From: Hypsibius dujardini | Taxonomy: Eukaryota; Tardigrada; Eutardigrada; Parachela; Hypsibiidae | Assembly (NCBI GenBank): GCA_001579985.1 | Contig: LRSR01014210.1 | Coordinates: 1-41,304, forward strand | Length of the DNA stretch: 41,304 nt | Reading direction: 5' to 3' | Made by a program: the position numbers and the translations under genes | Shown here: piece after piece, positions 1 to 10,973 of the stretch | How the letters are laid out: each line of letters starts with the position of its first letter | Position numbering within the stretch: the first letter of the stretch is position 1 | The notes under the pieces: generated by a model | Database searches by the model: none | The model's input: only the letters and a program-made list of their open reading frames with translations | Told to the model about the DNA's origin: nothing

Positions 1-147
1 TATGGACAATTTATAGAAAGCATGTGTGGTTTATTTGCAAGCGGAAAACGACTTCATATTTTCCGCGAATCAACCCGTTTAATCTGTGCTGGTGAAGATG
101 ACCCGTGTGATTGTTTAATGGAATTCAGTAAAACGATTCAGACGTAA
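1..147 (+). CDS. 3' end of an unidentified gene (partial)
   Basis: The reading frame is open from the left edge and ends at TAA (145-147), giving 48 residues. The segment reads FIESMCGLFASGKRLHIF and then ICAGEDDPCDCLMEF, rich in Cys and acidic residues near the end. It looks like coding sequence, but I do not recognise the family. The start lies outside the window or in an upstream exon, and an exon boundary inside it cannot be excluded. Nothing downstream for 500 bases continues it. Confidence 0.35.
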   Translation, partial: YGQFIESMCGLFASGKRLHIFRESTRLICAGEDDPCDCLMEFSKTIQT

Positions 148-675
148 CCGGCTTTTTGAGAGGAGAGGGCAACTATGTGGGAAGGGTCTGAGTAAAAAAA
201 GTTGGTGGGCATAACCCTGATCTGAATTAAAAAATAATGTCGCCATCTTTAACGGGCCCATTTTTTGAGAGCATTCATGGCCTTTGGTCTATTCTGCGGA
301 TGACAAAAACAAAAATAAACGCCCCCCCCGAAACCCAGAGTTTAAGGAAAATCAAAGTGCCAAATCCCTCAGATTAATGCGGCAGGAGCTGTTGCCACAG
401 TAAACCCCCCCCCCCCACGTCTCTCTTTGTGTAATTCAGCAATCGGTAGGTTGATTGGGATTTTGAGTGCACCGAAGTACACACGTGCGAAAAAACTTTG
501 CGCTGACCGAATCAAACACTTTAACTCGGGGGGGGGGGACTGTGTACAACAACCAATGGAACAAGCGTATTGTCCTCCACGCAGATTTAGATCGAATAAA
601 CAACAAATGCTACAACGGCAGGGACCGGGCTGGCAACTGACAAATAGGTTGGCACAAGCCAGGATTGACAGAAGC
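148..675. other. Non-coding or unassigned stretch with C and G runs
   Basis: The stretch has a C run near 404-415 and a G run near 530-538. Open frames exist on both strands (for example 427-702 plus), but they cross the homopolymers, overlap each other and resemble no family I know. I see no supported gene here. Confidence 0.4.
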
Positions 676-905
676 TCAAGCAAATGGAGATTATTCACGT
701 AGATAGATAAACGGTCATGTAAAAATTTATAAAGGCAGACAGTCCGGCAGAATGACAGACAGAAAGACAGGCAGACATTTAGTTAAGCAGGGAGGCCAGC
801 CAGGCAAATGTATCGACAGACAGTCGCACAGAAAGACAAAGATGCACACAGGCAGACAGCTAGCCAAATGCATCGACAAAAACACAGGTAGACAGACAGG
901 CCCAT
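676..905 (+). repeat. Degenerate GACA tetranucleotide array
   Basis: Units of gaca and gaca-like tetramers (gacagaca, ggcagaca, gatagata) fill most of the interval. It is one of at least six GACA/TGTC arrays in the window. It lies directly before a fragment (970-1260) that has a relative near 30.9 kb, where a GACA array again lies just upstream. Confidence 0.8.
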
Positions 906-969
906 AGATAGGCAGGAAAACGTAAATTTGATCAAGAGTGAAACACACAAAATATTCGTCAAGCGAATC

Positions 970-1260
970 ATTTGGATTGTGACCACCCGTTGCAGATAGG
1001 ATGGACGCAAGGGCGCCATGCTCTGCTCTTAGCATCAGACATTCTGTGAGCATTTCCGGGTGGCATTTTACAAAACCCTGTCCTGTCAATACCGTCTCCT
1101 GCTGGCCTTGCGCATTCTACAGCAGAGGAGATCGACATTGGAACCGCCGCCTTATGATTTCGTTTCCGAGAAGTACGAGTTTGATTGGGACAGCCGACCG
1201 TATCGTCTGGATGACGCAGCCTGTCCTGCATCAAGTTCTCAACCTCTCCACCCATAAACG
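970..1260 (+). repeat. Dispersed fragment, relative of 30905-31160
   Basis: The sequence shares long collinear blocks with 30905-31160, for example 'gacagccgaccgtatcgtct' in both and 'attctacagcag' in both. Open frames in this copy do not stay open in the other one, so a decayed exon or untranslated part of a repeated gene family is more likely than a live gene. In both places a GACA array precedes it; at 30.2-30.5 kb an F-box-family fragment precedes that array. Confidence 0.5.
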
Positions 1261-2006
1261 CACTGCAAAATTCTCCAATTTCATGTTTAGCATCATTTCC
1301 CTTCTGAGCTTTAGAAGTGAGTGTTCTTTTGATGCCCTAAGAATACACGAAGTCAATGAATTTTGACATGGACCACCAACTTCCAACCACCATCAACAAT
1401 TGTATTATATGAACAAGTACTTTTTTGTTTAACAGTTGCTTATCGCTATACAATAAAAATTTGTAAAGATATTGGAGTAACCCTGACTTGATGACAGCAG
1501 TGATAATTTATTTACATCCTACGCAGAAAATGTGAGCGTTCAAGTTTGATTTAACTTTTCAACTTATCTGTCCATGATGAGAATTGCAACAACCCTTTGA
1601 ATCAAGGTCAGTCACTCTTTGGTCTTCAGAGGAACATGCGTCAAATCCTCGGAAGATTCATTGCTAGCTCAGGTGTCTATTACTGTAAAGGTGATGTACT
1701 GGAATACTACTATTACTGTACTGGAATGTGATTCATGGGCCTTAGGTTCTTGACATGACATCCTATCTAAAACGGATATTATCATCTTAAGGATAATCCG
1801 GAGCATCATTAGTTACTGCGTATTAAAAACAAACGTGAAATCCAGTATCTTCTACGCCAGACATCCGATGCAATGCTTCCTCTCCCTTTTGTGGAGGGAT
1901 GAATATGTATGTATCTTCTCTGCATGCCCAGATAGTGTGTTTAGTGAAGCAACCAGATCAAACGAGACATAGGGTAGAAAGCCGAGCCAATACCGTCTGA
2001 ACCGCC

Positions 2007-2014
2007 TATAATAT
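2007..2014 (+). promoter_or_regulatory. Putative TATA element of receptor gene A
   Basis: CCTATAATAT lies 62 bp before the ATG at 2069 and is conserved in copy B (13563-13574) although the sequence around it has diverged. The spacing would put a start site near 2037, in TTCCAGTACC. Conservation supports a core promoter; this is not proof. Confidence 0.4.
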
Positions 2015-2068
2015 TTACAGACTATTCACTTCCAGTACCAAAATTTAGTGCTGTGCTTTTACGTTAAC

Positions 2069-5000
2069 ATGGAAAGATCATCACCACTCAAAGGTGCCAC
2101 AACCCTATTGGTTGTCATTTTTTATTTTATTAGTCCGGTCACTGCCCAAAATATCGAACTCATCGTATCCCTGCCCTCAATCCCAAACTGGATGGCCGAT
2201 TCGCAATGGGTAGGGCCTGCTTTTGACGTCGCAGCTGAGAGAGTGCAGCGCCGCTTTGGTAGCCGCGCCTCGCAAATTCGAGCCACTTATTTGGGCGACG
2301 AAACTGCGGCGAATTGCGACGATTTTTCAGCCCATAGTGCGCGACGAATTTCGGAATACTACTTTAAGAATGAAAATGTTTCGACGCCTGGTACATGCTA
2401 CGCTCTCGTCACTTCCCGTAAGTGCTGCTGCCATCGGTAAAGGATGCGTGTGGAACAGGGGCAAGTTAGTTCACCTCGTTGGGGTTCAAATCTTTCAAGT
2501 GTCCCGTGGCATGGGTGCGTAAACCACGCCCCAGAATGTTTTTGAGATTTTTGGATAGAAAAACAGCTTTGACAAAAAACATGAGGGGGGGGGGATTTGG
2601 GTCATATTGCCCCTTAGCAGATCAGGACTTTCTCCTACGATTACCCATCCGTTGCCCCCTGGTAAAATTACCCTCCCACCGAAGGGGTCTGGGTACAAAA
2701 CGTGTACTTCGGAGGTCATGCAGTAAACAAAGCCCACTGGGGGATTCAGGATGGACGAAACTCCTGGGGGGGGGGTACAGCGGTAGCAAAGGCGTTTCAA
2801 CCCCTCTTGTAAAGTTACCCCCCCCCTGATGGAGGTCTACAAAGAAATTATGTGCTCCGAGTTATTGGAATGGGCAGAGCCTCTTGGAGAAGGGGCGTAT
2901 CCGAGTCGTTCCAATGTCACTTTGTGAATTAATCCCCCCCGTCCCCGTCCAATGGGGTTTGGGAGAAGATTTTGTAATATGGGCCATGGGATGGGCGAGA
3001 ACCAATCGGGGAGGAACTTGCTTTACAAGCGAGCGTTATCCAAATTGTTTCAATCTCGCCACTTTATCAACTCCTTTGATATCTTTCAATACAGGAACTT
3101 GAGGTCCGCTTGTTCTATTTTCTGCAGCATGCAATGATGACACTGGAATTTCAAGCTTGGCGGAGGGGTTCGATTGGCCATTTTTTAATATGTTAGTGAT
3201 ATGAAGCAATAGCGAAACATATTTTTGGACATTTACTGCGTGAAATGATAGTCGCTTCAAAGATCACGGAAATAAATGAACGATGTATAGTCTGTTTGAC
3301 TTTTTTCCAGCCTGCCACTGAGCGATGGAGTGCCACCGTCATCAACGCGGAGTTTGCCTGCCAACGAAATAGCCATTTTCGGCGCAGTCTGGGGTTACAG
3401 TCAGGTTCTACTGAAGATCCTGCAGGACTTTGGGTGGTATCATGCGACCATCTTAACCGAAGTGACACCGAAATTTGGGATTTTCTACACGAACTTGGAA
3501 ATCTCATTAGTCGCAATGTCGCATATTATTCACATGGAGAAGCGCATTACCCTGACCCAGCGTATGATCAGCACTGCCGACAGGTTCACCATTCAAGATG
3601 GGCTATCATTCGCGAAGACAAAAAGCCGAGGTTCGTGGGGGGGGGGCTGACAACTTGATTAGGTGCTAGCAAAGAAGAGCTGACAATTTATAATTTTTTC
3701 ATTTGCAGTTCTGATAATCTTGGCACCAATTGGGAGTGTTATTCGTATTCTGGTACGTGTCTGGCCTTAAACTCACGCTACGTCTGTGGTACCAAACTAT
3801 TACTATTCGTTTGTATTCTTTTTGTCAGAAAGAAACACCTTTCGTAGGCATGTCAGATGGCGATTTCGTAAGTATCAATCGAGATATAGTGCTTCCTAGG
3901 CTGTTCTAATTATATCTATTCATACAAGAACTACAATTAGCCAAACCAATTTACCTTTCAAGTAAAGGTTACTTACTTGATGAAGATCCGTAGATTTCGA
4001 TCTTGGAACGTTTATTTTTGTTGCGTTTTTACGTTTAATTTGGTTCGTTTACCTAAAACCTAATTACGTAAACTTTTGAGCTTAGACATATCCTGAACTA
4101 AAGACTGAAATTTAAGTTTAGATTTTAGTGCAGTAGTCGTCGTTATCGCTGCAGCCTGAGTATCATTGCAAAAATTAATTTCATATTGTTGTCGCATTGA
4201 AGAAAAAGATCCCTAAGACTCTCTCCCTTCATTGGAAATCACATCCTGTAACATGAAAATTGGTCTCCTGCAATGATAACCACTTCCGTTCAATCATCGG
4301 ACTAGGTTTTCTTCAACATTCAGTTGGAGGGCAGAAAAGAAGGACCGTCTGGACGCCTCGCCAACTTAGACAATATTGAATTTCAAGTAAATCATCCTTT
4401 ACCATTGCGCATTACTGTATCTCAGCGCTTGCAACACGCAGTGCAAGGCATGAACAGAACGTCTGACAATAATACGTCTTACCCCGGCAAATTTTAAAAT
4501 GGTTTTCCTTTTATAGGAGTTTCCAGTATTTCGATCCTTGCTAATGCTGACCTACTATCCTACCGGGCAGGAACTGATGCAGCTCAACGAGGAAATTGAA
4601 ACACGAGCTCAGACAGCTTATCACAGTGCCTACCCCAAGAATACAAAGGTCAATGGCAAAGATTGATTGTCGATCTGTCTGTCTAAGGCATGGGATCAAT
4701 TTAAATTTACCCGTTCTTATATCTAGCCACTGGATAATGTCCCCGTCAGGGCTGCATACGACATTGTGGAACTCCTTGCAGCGGTGTTGTACACATCTCG
4801 TTCTGTAGAGAATTCGTCGAGAGTCACAACAGAGGGCACGTCAACAGAAAATCCATGCGGTGGCCTGAAATTCGCCAAAGCAACAACAAACAGGAGCTTC
4901 GCTCTCTCCACCGAACCAGCTTTCGTCGACTCGAATCGCATCCGGAACATCGACCTGGACATATTCGCGTTCAACACGACACTGCGTTCCATGACAGTGA

Positions 5001-5882
5001 GTGTGGATTTAGTGATCGGTGAAATGAAAATTTTTTGTCTCCGACCTAAAATATGTTTCATTTACCTTAGCCGTAAACTCTGCCAGGTGTGTTTCAGCCT
5101 AAAAAACGTAGGATTTCTAAATAAACTTCCTGAAGCCTTTTTCTCTCCAATTGCTAAACAAATTACTATGTTTATTGGCAACAATATAGTATACTAACCT
5201 TCAAACCCAACCCCTAACTGGCGTTTGTTGAAAACACTCAAAATCACAAAGTTGTAAAGTCACAAAGTTGAATACTTAATTGAATACTCGTTAAATTGAG
5301 CAGTAAACAATTGTTGAAATAAAAGGGAAATTCACTGCTTGAAACGAGTTAAGAGATTCTGTTTCTAGTCGGTCGGATCATATGACTGGACAAAACATGC
5401 CATCATGTGGAGCGGCGACTATTCAATCGACTGGCCGACTGTGGGAGGAACACCACCGCTGGATGTACCCGCGTGTGGTTATTCTGGCTTGGAGGGCTTA
5501 TGCGCTGCAGCTGGTTAGTCTGAAACTCAAACAAAATTGATAATGACCTTTAGGCGTGTGTTGTCCGATTTTCATAAAAAAACATGGTCAGTTTACGATG
5601 GTCAATATTTCGGGCTTCAAACCCTTTCAAACAGTCTGAAATTGTAATAAATTTAGGGTTTTTTTGCAGCACTACGTCAAACAATAACCGCTGTTGCATC
5701 ATCGGTTTCAGCACTGCTGGTACTAGGCATAACTTGGGCGGGGTATGTGAGCCATCGATGACCTGAGATTGTTTGCTTTAACATGCCACGTTTCACGGAA
5801 TCATTTATTTTCCAGGTGGAAACTCTTCACCAAGAAGGTGGAATGGTTTCTCCTACAGGCAACTGATTTGACACTGATTTGA
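2069..5882 (+). CDS. ANF-receptor-type single-pass receptor lacking cyclase and kinase domains (gene A)
   Basis: Ten exons: 2069-2417, 3128-3191, 3311-3630, 3709-3752, 3829-3867, 4517-4648, 4727-4996, 5369-5513, 5670-5742, 5816-5882. All junction phases agree and total 1503 nt, or 500 aa. Residues 1-29 form a signal peptide ending VTA/QN. The rest resembles the Receptor family ligand-binding region (type I periplasmic-binding fold) of natriuretic peptide receptors and receptor guanylyl cyclases: AFDVAAERV, then ILQDFGWYHATIL, and the juxtamembrane DWP...PPLDVPACGYSG. A single hydrophobic segment, VASSVSALLVLGITWAG, is followed by about 21 residues starting WKLFTKK and a TGA. Receptor cyclases continue here into a kinase-homology domain, which is absent. 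The layout and length resemble NPR-C, the clearance receptor. Ligand unknown. Start chosen because gene B has the same ATG and the upstream in-frame codons are not shared. Confidence 0.85.
3128..3867 (+). other. Run of very short exons in gene A
   Basis: Within this interval exons of 64, 44 and 39 nt flank one of 320 nt. Exon 4 (3709-3752) encodes a strand-like VLIILAPIGSVIRIL and exon 5 (3829-3867) encodes KETPFVGMSDGDF; both match expected blocks of the ANF-receptor fold, and both are preserved with identical lengths in gene B. The donor of exon 3 is followed nine bases later by a run of nine G; gene B has the same arrangement. Confidence 0.7.
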
Positions 5883-6416
5883 AGAAGAGGTTTTTTTTTC
5901 AGAATTAAAAATGATCATTTGTAACAGTATGGTGTACTGCATACACCTCTACTGCACCACATGTGTATGTGTATAAACAATCGGGTCAGCATGATAAATT
6001 GATTGATTGATTGTCGGATCTGCTTCTTCCGGAGGAGATGCCATGAAGTCGCGAGATTCAGACCGTCGGGTGTGCAGCTGGAAAGCTCCCACGTGAGGCC
6101 TGTCGTAGGGATGAGAGATGAGACGTGAAAAGGACTTAACGGATCCTCTACCATGCTGTCGAATGAGCCATTCTTTGAGTGGAACCAGGTAAGGTAGGTA
6201 TTCGCAGTGCTTGACCTTTATCCTAGCAGCTATGACAAAGCTGAAAGACACAAAGTGGGCGGAGCTAAATATCAGACGATACAGGCACCGAAACAAGGTG
6301 TTAAAGCTAGAACGTGATGGCACATCACAACATACACGGAACACATATAAGGGAATGTAAAAAGACGAAAAGCCTTTTGCTACGGTTAAAATAGAACCTT
6401 TTAGCATATCTATACT
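5883..6416. other. Tail-to-tail intergenic region of gene A and IR copy 1
   Basis: The two genes converge here. A sequence with TTGATTGATTGATTG near 5998-6012 is conserved in copy B. Minus-strand frames at 5915-6407 are open but are interrupted in copy B and resemble nothing, so I treat them as chance. It probably holds both 3' UTRs. Confidence 0.5.
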
Positions 6417-7481
6417 TTAACCGTTAACGGCAAAAGAAGACACCTGAAACCACAAGCCGATACATTGTCCATAAACGCTGTGTGCGTCGATTATTCGTTC
6501 AGCAAATAGGCAGCAGGATAAGATCAGAAACGAACCAGCCAGGAACCAGTATAAAAACGACATGTTCCTCCAGGCGATTGCTTTCTTCCCCGTAAACTTG
6601 GGTGTGAATTGTTTCGGTGTGCATTGCTCCAGCTTTTCTTGGCGGTGATCCTCGTGCTTCTGGTATGACATGGTGTGGAGGTGCTTCAGAAATCCGTGTT
6701 TCAGTAGCACCAGGTACCTGAGAGACATGAAGAACAAAATGACTGCCCAGGATCAGACTGGATAAAAAATTCCGATGAAATTTTATATTCACTAACTTAC
6801 TCCCGATCAAAAAGGTCACGGTATGGGAAATCTTTTTTAGTGAAGATGTGGGAGGTCTTGCTTCGCTTGATATCGGTGACGGCTCGAAGTGTGATGGGGC
6901 ATTTGGCGACCATCAGATTGCCATGAATTTCGAAGCCTTGCCTTGTCATGAGCGCAGTGGGAGTGCCGAGGGTCTCCTGCAACAGAACAGACGTGTTCCC
7001 TTCGAGTTCAGAAAAGAAAAGAACGGTCATATGCCGGGCTAGACGATGGGACATAGGGTCCATGGTGTCCTACATCAAATGAAAGGGAAGACGCGGTAGT
7101 CTACAAGAACGAATATTAAGTTTGTTCGAGCAATGCACTCGTGTGCAAGGAACACCAATCAGTTCGGGACATCGATTCGTCGAAGATACAGCTGTTGCTC
7201 CTCTTACATTGAGTACTTTGTAATCGACACTCGATCCCTAAAGGGTGTAAGCGGATTGCAAGAATGATTCCATGTCGGTAAACGGAAGTCCGGAAGTAGC
7301 AACAGTCAAGAAAAACGGGAGAAGAGAACCAATCGCAGCTATTATGCATACCATACCAGAGAAACCATACACAGTACAAAGAACGAACGGAGTAGCCATC
7401 GGTAGAGCGGAAGATTGTTCCATCTCGACGTATCAGCAAAAAATGATTAGAGTTACAAAAATGATGAACTGTCTGTCTGTT

Positions 7482-7534
<53 letters not shown>

Positions 7535-8342
7535 TTATCTGTCTCTATCTGTCTCTGTCTATGACTCTGGGTCATGGCTTGGCTCTCTGACTGCCTTCCG
7601 ATTCAATTTATCTGTCTATGTGGCAGCCGGTTCAAGAAGTGTTTAAATGAGAGAGTGGGAAAAATACTCCAACCTTGTCCAATCGTTTTGCTGAACAGAC
7701 TGAAAGCGGTATGCGATAATTGAGTGGTGATTTTCTGAGGGCTCAGCTTGACGTTAACTGTTGCAAATTGTGCCACTGTAATGAGTACTGCACACACAGC
7801 AAGAACTGCCGCTAGACTGAGCCAGGTATGCGCGCTGGCTGTTTGTCGAAAAATCTTCGCAAAATATTCACCTCCCCCGGCAGGTACCAAGTCCGATTCG
7901 TCAATTACAATGATATTTTCAGTCCAAAATAGTGAATTGATTAGATGCGCAACGGCGATTCTGTCTTCACTTAACATTAGATTACCTGCGCCGACGGAGA
8001 ATGAGGTGTTGGCGTTGAAAATTATGTCAAACAGTCCGCGAAAATTCCATCCAGCATCCCAATCATATTGGATGATTGTAAAATTGCATGTTAAAATAAG
8101 CATAATAAGATTCAATTTGTTCGCCTGCGCGATTGGTCATGAGGGCATACTTGAAACGCATTCGACGACATGTTAGGCCCATCACTTCCATCGGAAATGT
8201 ATCATGAATCTGAACGGCCTCCTTTTATGTGAAACAGATAAGCGTTAAGTACGTAAGAACACGTTCTTAATTATGTTTCAAAATCAAAACTACTCACTTG
8301 ATCAACAGCGACATGTAGCATGACTGGTAACTCCCTCGACAT
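6417..8342 (-). pseudogene. Ionotropic receptor (IR) pseudogene, copy 1
   Basis: By comparison with the intact copy at 24832-27818, six exons are recognisable (minus order): 8342-8298, 8218-8151, 8089-7674, 7423-7208, 7069-6801, 6717-6417. They cover the iGluR-like S1 lobe (TFPMEVMGLTCRRMRF, then YDWDAGWNFRGLF), M1, pore and M3 (AAIGSLLPFFLTVATSG), the S2 lobe, and M4 (FLYWFLAGSFLILSCC). Three defects are visible. The acceptor of exon 3 is AC where the intact copy has AG. Exon 4 is 216 nt rather than 215, a one-base gain that shifts the frame just before M3. In the frame that still reads M3, a Leu codon has become TAG. A TGTC array sits in intron 3. The S2 and M4 exons remain open, so decay may be recent. 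Confidence 0.85.
7466..7570 (+). repeat. TGTC tetranucleotide array in an IR intron
   Basis: Nearly pure tgtctgtc runs, grading into tctgtctctatc. It lies in intron 3 of IR copy 1 and is missing at the matching site of IR copy 2 (between 18797 and about 18840), so it expanded or arrived after the duplication, or was lost from copy B. Confidence 0.9.
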
Positions 8343-9324
8343 GGTCAATAATTAGGTCCCCGAATGTGCAAAGAATATGTGCGAACAAAAAAATTGGCAA
8401 TATTTCGAAGAATGGCCTCTTATAAATGCCTTTTTTGAGGGAGGTGAAACGGTGTGGAATTGCACGAGTATATACCAGCAGCATATATGTGTTTTCATTA
8501 CGGTTGTCCTCGTGAGCAAACAACCTCACTCATCCCTACCCAAGAAAGTTCACGGTTCCACTTTAGAAAAATTTTACCACTTACAAGGGAAACCACTTAC
8601 TTGTTAGCTTGTCGGATCAAAGCAAAGATCACCCTGTCAGATATACGCGTCATGCTTCAGAGAAAAATATTGAAAGTCCGTATTGTGACCTCCATAGCAC
8701 ACTACGGAGAACCTCAGGGACCTCTTGTAAGTAAGCTCAGCATACTGTGTTTTTGCCTTCCCGAGCTGACCCTGCCTCATGGGACAGTTACATCAACAAA
8801 AAACGTGTCATCAGAGTTAAGATACTGCAGCTACGGCAAGGTTACGTTGTCAGACCACAGCCATACGCCCACATTCACTGTATGTTAGACTTATGGGTGG
8901 GCGTGCAGGAATTAATGTCGGCTTACGAGATAACCTTGCCAAATGACTACACGGTAAGGCACACAGCTATCGTGTATCGCATAAAATTTAACCCGTGAAC
9001 TCGTATGTCTTGTGAAATTTAATCCATCACATAGAACACTTTATAAGCCATTCAACCGAGGTGAAACGGTGCCATGGCCCTCCTCAATGTGCCCCCGTTC
9101 AGGTAATTAAAAGTCGGATTGCTGCAGTTCCTTGTTCCCCATCAAAGTTATCCTCAGCTTTTTTGCAGCACATGTTTAATGTTTTGGGAATTTTCGGAAT
9201 GCTCCTATGCGGAAAATCATGATCCTGGACTTCTGTGTTGGTCGATATATGTTAATAGAAAAAGAATATTGACATTAGACAGCTGTGCTGGCGTCTTTGC
9301 CTTGGTGAATTTCAGCGATGCCAC
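8343..9324. other. Region upstream of IR copy 1, no supported gene
   Basis: Open frames of 70-160 codons occur on the plus strand (8454-8888, 8747-8998, 9119-9604), but they show no recognisable domain, and the last overlaps a non-coding IR-associated repeat. I cannot support a gene here. Confidence 0.4.
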
Positions 9325-9510
9325 AAATCCGCGCTTTCTGATCTTAAGGGTCAACTGGGCAGAAGCACCGCCCCGCGCTGCATCACTTATTCGCGCACAC
9401 ATAGCGGTATTTGGTTACGGTACGCATGCTGCGCAGAACTTTCGACCGAGATGGAAACACCTCCCATGGGGTGACGTGGTGATCGACTGTGGTACTTCAA
9501 ACAAGTATGG
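9325..9510 (+). repeat. Stray copy of the IR 3'-flanking sequence
   Basis: The order of blocks 'gaagcaccgc', 'tatttggttac', 'ggtacgcat', 'cccatggg' and 'aaacaagtat' matches 24645-24800 and 40470-40620, which lie just beyond the stop codons of two IR genes. There is no IR coding exon next to this copy, so it is a relic of another IR gene or a dispersed element. Confidence 0.55.
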
Positions 9511-10059
9511 TGTGGCGCGAGAAAAATGGAATTGGTTCCGAGTTCAGAAGGTTCCTTTCCGTACAGTTCAATTTGACTTTGTGACATCTGGATTTCCACA
9601 TTAATCTGTATCACACGGCAAGATATATTGTATTCGAGTAGCGCTAGCCTTTGCCTGACTCAAACCGCAATTTAATTGAGTAGTAGAACAGGCGCTAGTT
9701 CAACTCCACATCATTTGCCAGCTTTTTATGTTGCTAGCGGTTTCTCTATCATTGGCTGTATTCAGCTGTGGCCTTTAGCAATAAATCAAGTACAATGCAG
9801 AGATTAAACCACTTGATGGTGCTCAGTGACTCATATTCACACCTGTACAGGGCGCCTTATCTGATTTCCAAATCTCATAAACCCAACACGTGCTCCACTC
9901 AATTTCACATTGTGATATATTTCTTGTCTCATTTGGATGCAAAGATGGGTCGCAAACTAGATTTAGGTCTGAGGGAGTCATTTCGACATTGGTCAGTTTG
10001 AAATATTCATTCAGAAAATTTTTAAAAGTATTGAAGGTCAGGAATATCGTTGTTTCTCG

Positions 10060-10500
10060 GAGAGCAGTATTTAATCTCATCAGGAAAAATATCAACAAGG
10101 AAGCCGGAAGTGATACTGCACCGTTGTCGATGAAAACCCGTGGCTCCCCGAAACTCCGAACTCCTAGCCTGGTGGTTGCCATTGAAAGGACCTTTCAGGA
10201 CCGAATCCGCTGACTCGTTCTGCGTTATTCTTGAAGTACGGTGTGTCGGCTACAACTATTGCTCGCGTCATTAGCCAGAATCAGGAGGGGAAGGTGCGGG
10301 AAAAGTGCCGTGTTTATGCCCTGTCAAACAAGCAAACTAAACAACGGCTAGACCGAGGGCCGAGGTTTCTGCGCTACATCAACAGCCGGAAGTGGAAGAA
10401 TGTTATCGCCGTTGATGAGGCCTGGGTTTATCTGACTGACGTTAACGGGATCCGGAAGATTTACTACGAGTTTCGGGGAGAACGGAAGCGGAAGGACGAT
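10060..10500 (+). pseudogene. Mariner-type transposase remnant
   Basis: The first frame (to about 10212) contains helix-turn-helix-like VSRRAVFNLIRKNINKEAG and a basic linker, RGSPKLRTPSLV. A frameshift near 10208-10212 moves to a second frame with NPLTRSALFLKYGVSATTIA and then VIAVDEAWVYLTD, which matches the first catalytic Asp region (DE-W) of mariner transposases. The second and third acidic residues and the PNSPDLNP-like block are missing; the frame runs into GACA repeats. It is therefore a frameshifted and truncated copy. The superfamily is clear, the subfamily is not. Confidence 0.75.
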
Positions 10501-10514
10501 TGGACTAATGGAGA

Positions 10515-10655
10515 GGCAAACGGAGACAAGGGCAAGCACGTAGATAGGCAAATAGAGAGACAAACAAAGACCAAAAATAAAAAGATAGATAATCAGACAG
10601 ACAACCAAGCCAGACAGGTTGATTGATCGACAAATAGACAGACAGGCAGACAGGC
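10515..10655 (+). repeat. GACA array inside the mariner element
   Basis: The array reads 'agacaaacaaagacc' then 'cagacagacaaccaagccag' and ends with 'gacagacaggcagacaggca'. It replaces the C-terminal half of the transposase, between the first catalytic block and the right terminal repeat. Confidence 0.8.
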
Positions 10656-10973
10656 AGTGTCTATTTAAGTAGAAATTGTTTGACCATGCTCCCACTATAG
10701 TGTCAGGTTTGAAACGGGTAATGCGAAAGGTGTAGTCGAATTTAGACCAAAGTAAAACTAATAAAATTTTGCGATCCTGGCTGAAACGTGTTAAACTTAT
10801 GAAAGAGAGGCAGGGGCTTCAAATCGAGCTTGTTTTGAAAAACTTGAAGTGATATTGTGCACGCGGGTATTAATTAAAAACTGAGCACCATCAAGTGGTT
10901 TAACCACTGTAGAGGAAGTACATGCCGGTGTAATTGCAAACTATGACTCCGAGCATTTTCAGTGGTAAAATTT

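Larger units (their letters stand above)
1475..8020. repeat. Segmental duplication, copy A
   Basis: This segment and 12705-19195 are paralogous over their whole length: upstream region, ten exons and nine introns of the ANF-receptor gene, intergenic region and IR gene. Without later insertions the offset is about 11.2 kb. Differences include a solo LTR and a MITE present only in copy B, and a region of about 1 kb (6225-7216) replaced in copy B by a minisatellite. Copy A is therefore the better guide to the ancestral arrangement. Confidence 0.9.
9807..10900. mobile_element. Internally deleted Tc1/mariner-type element
   Basis: A perfect inverted repeat, AACCACTTGATGGTGCTCAG plus T, lies at 9807-9827 and, reversed, at 10880-10900. 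TA dinucleotides flank both ends (9805-9806 and 10901-10902), the target duplication expected for this superfamily. Inside is a broken transposase followed by a GACA array where the catalytic C-terminal half should be. The element is about 1.09 kb and cannot encode an active enzyme. Confidence 0.85.

Noticed and set aside
3245-3658. 137-codon plus-strand open frame over exon 3 of gene A (and its twin at 14930)
   Set aside because: It is a shifted frame. The frame with FGWYHATIL matches the ANF-receptor fold and joins both neighbouring exons in phase.
4723-5061. 112-codon minus-strand open frame, conserved in copy B (16376-16711)
   Set aside because: Antisense shadow of exon 7; its conservation is explained by the duplication and by constraint on the plus-strand frame.
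9119-9604. 161-codon plus-strand open frame as a possible gene
   Set aside because: It overlaps the stray IR 3'-flank repeat, which is not open in the other copies, and no domain is visible.
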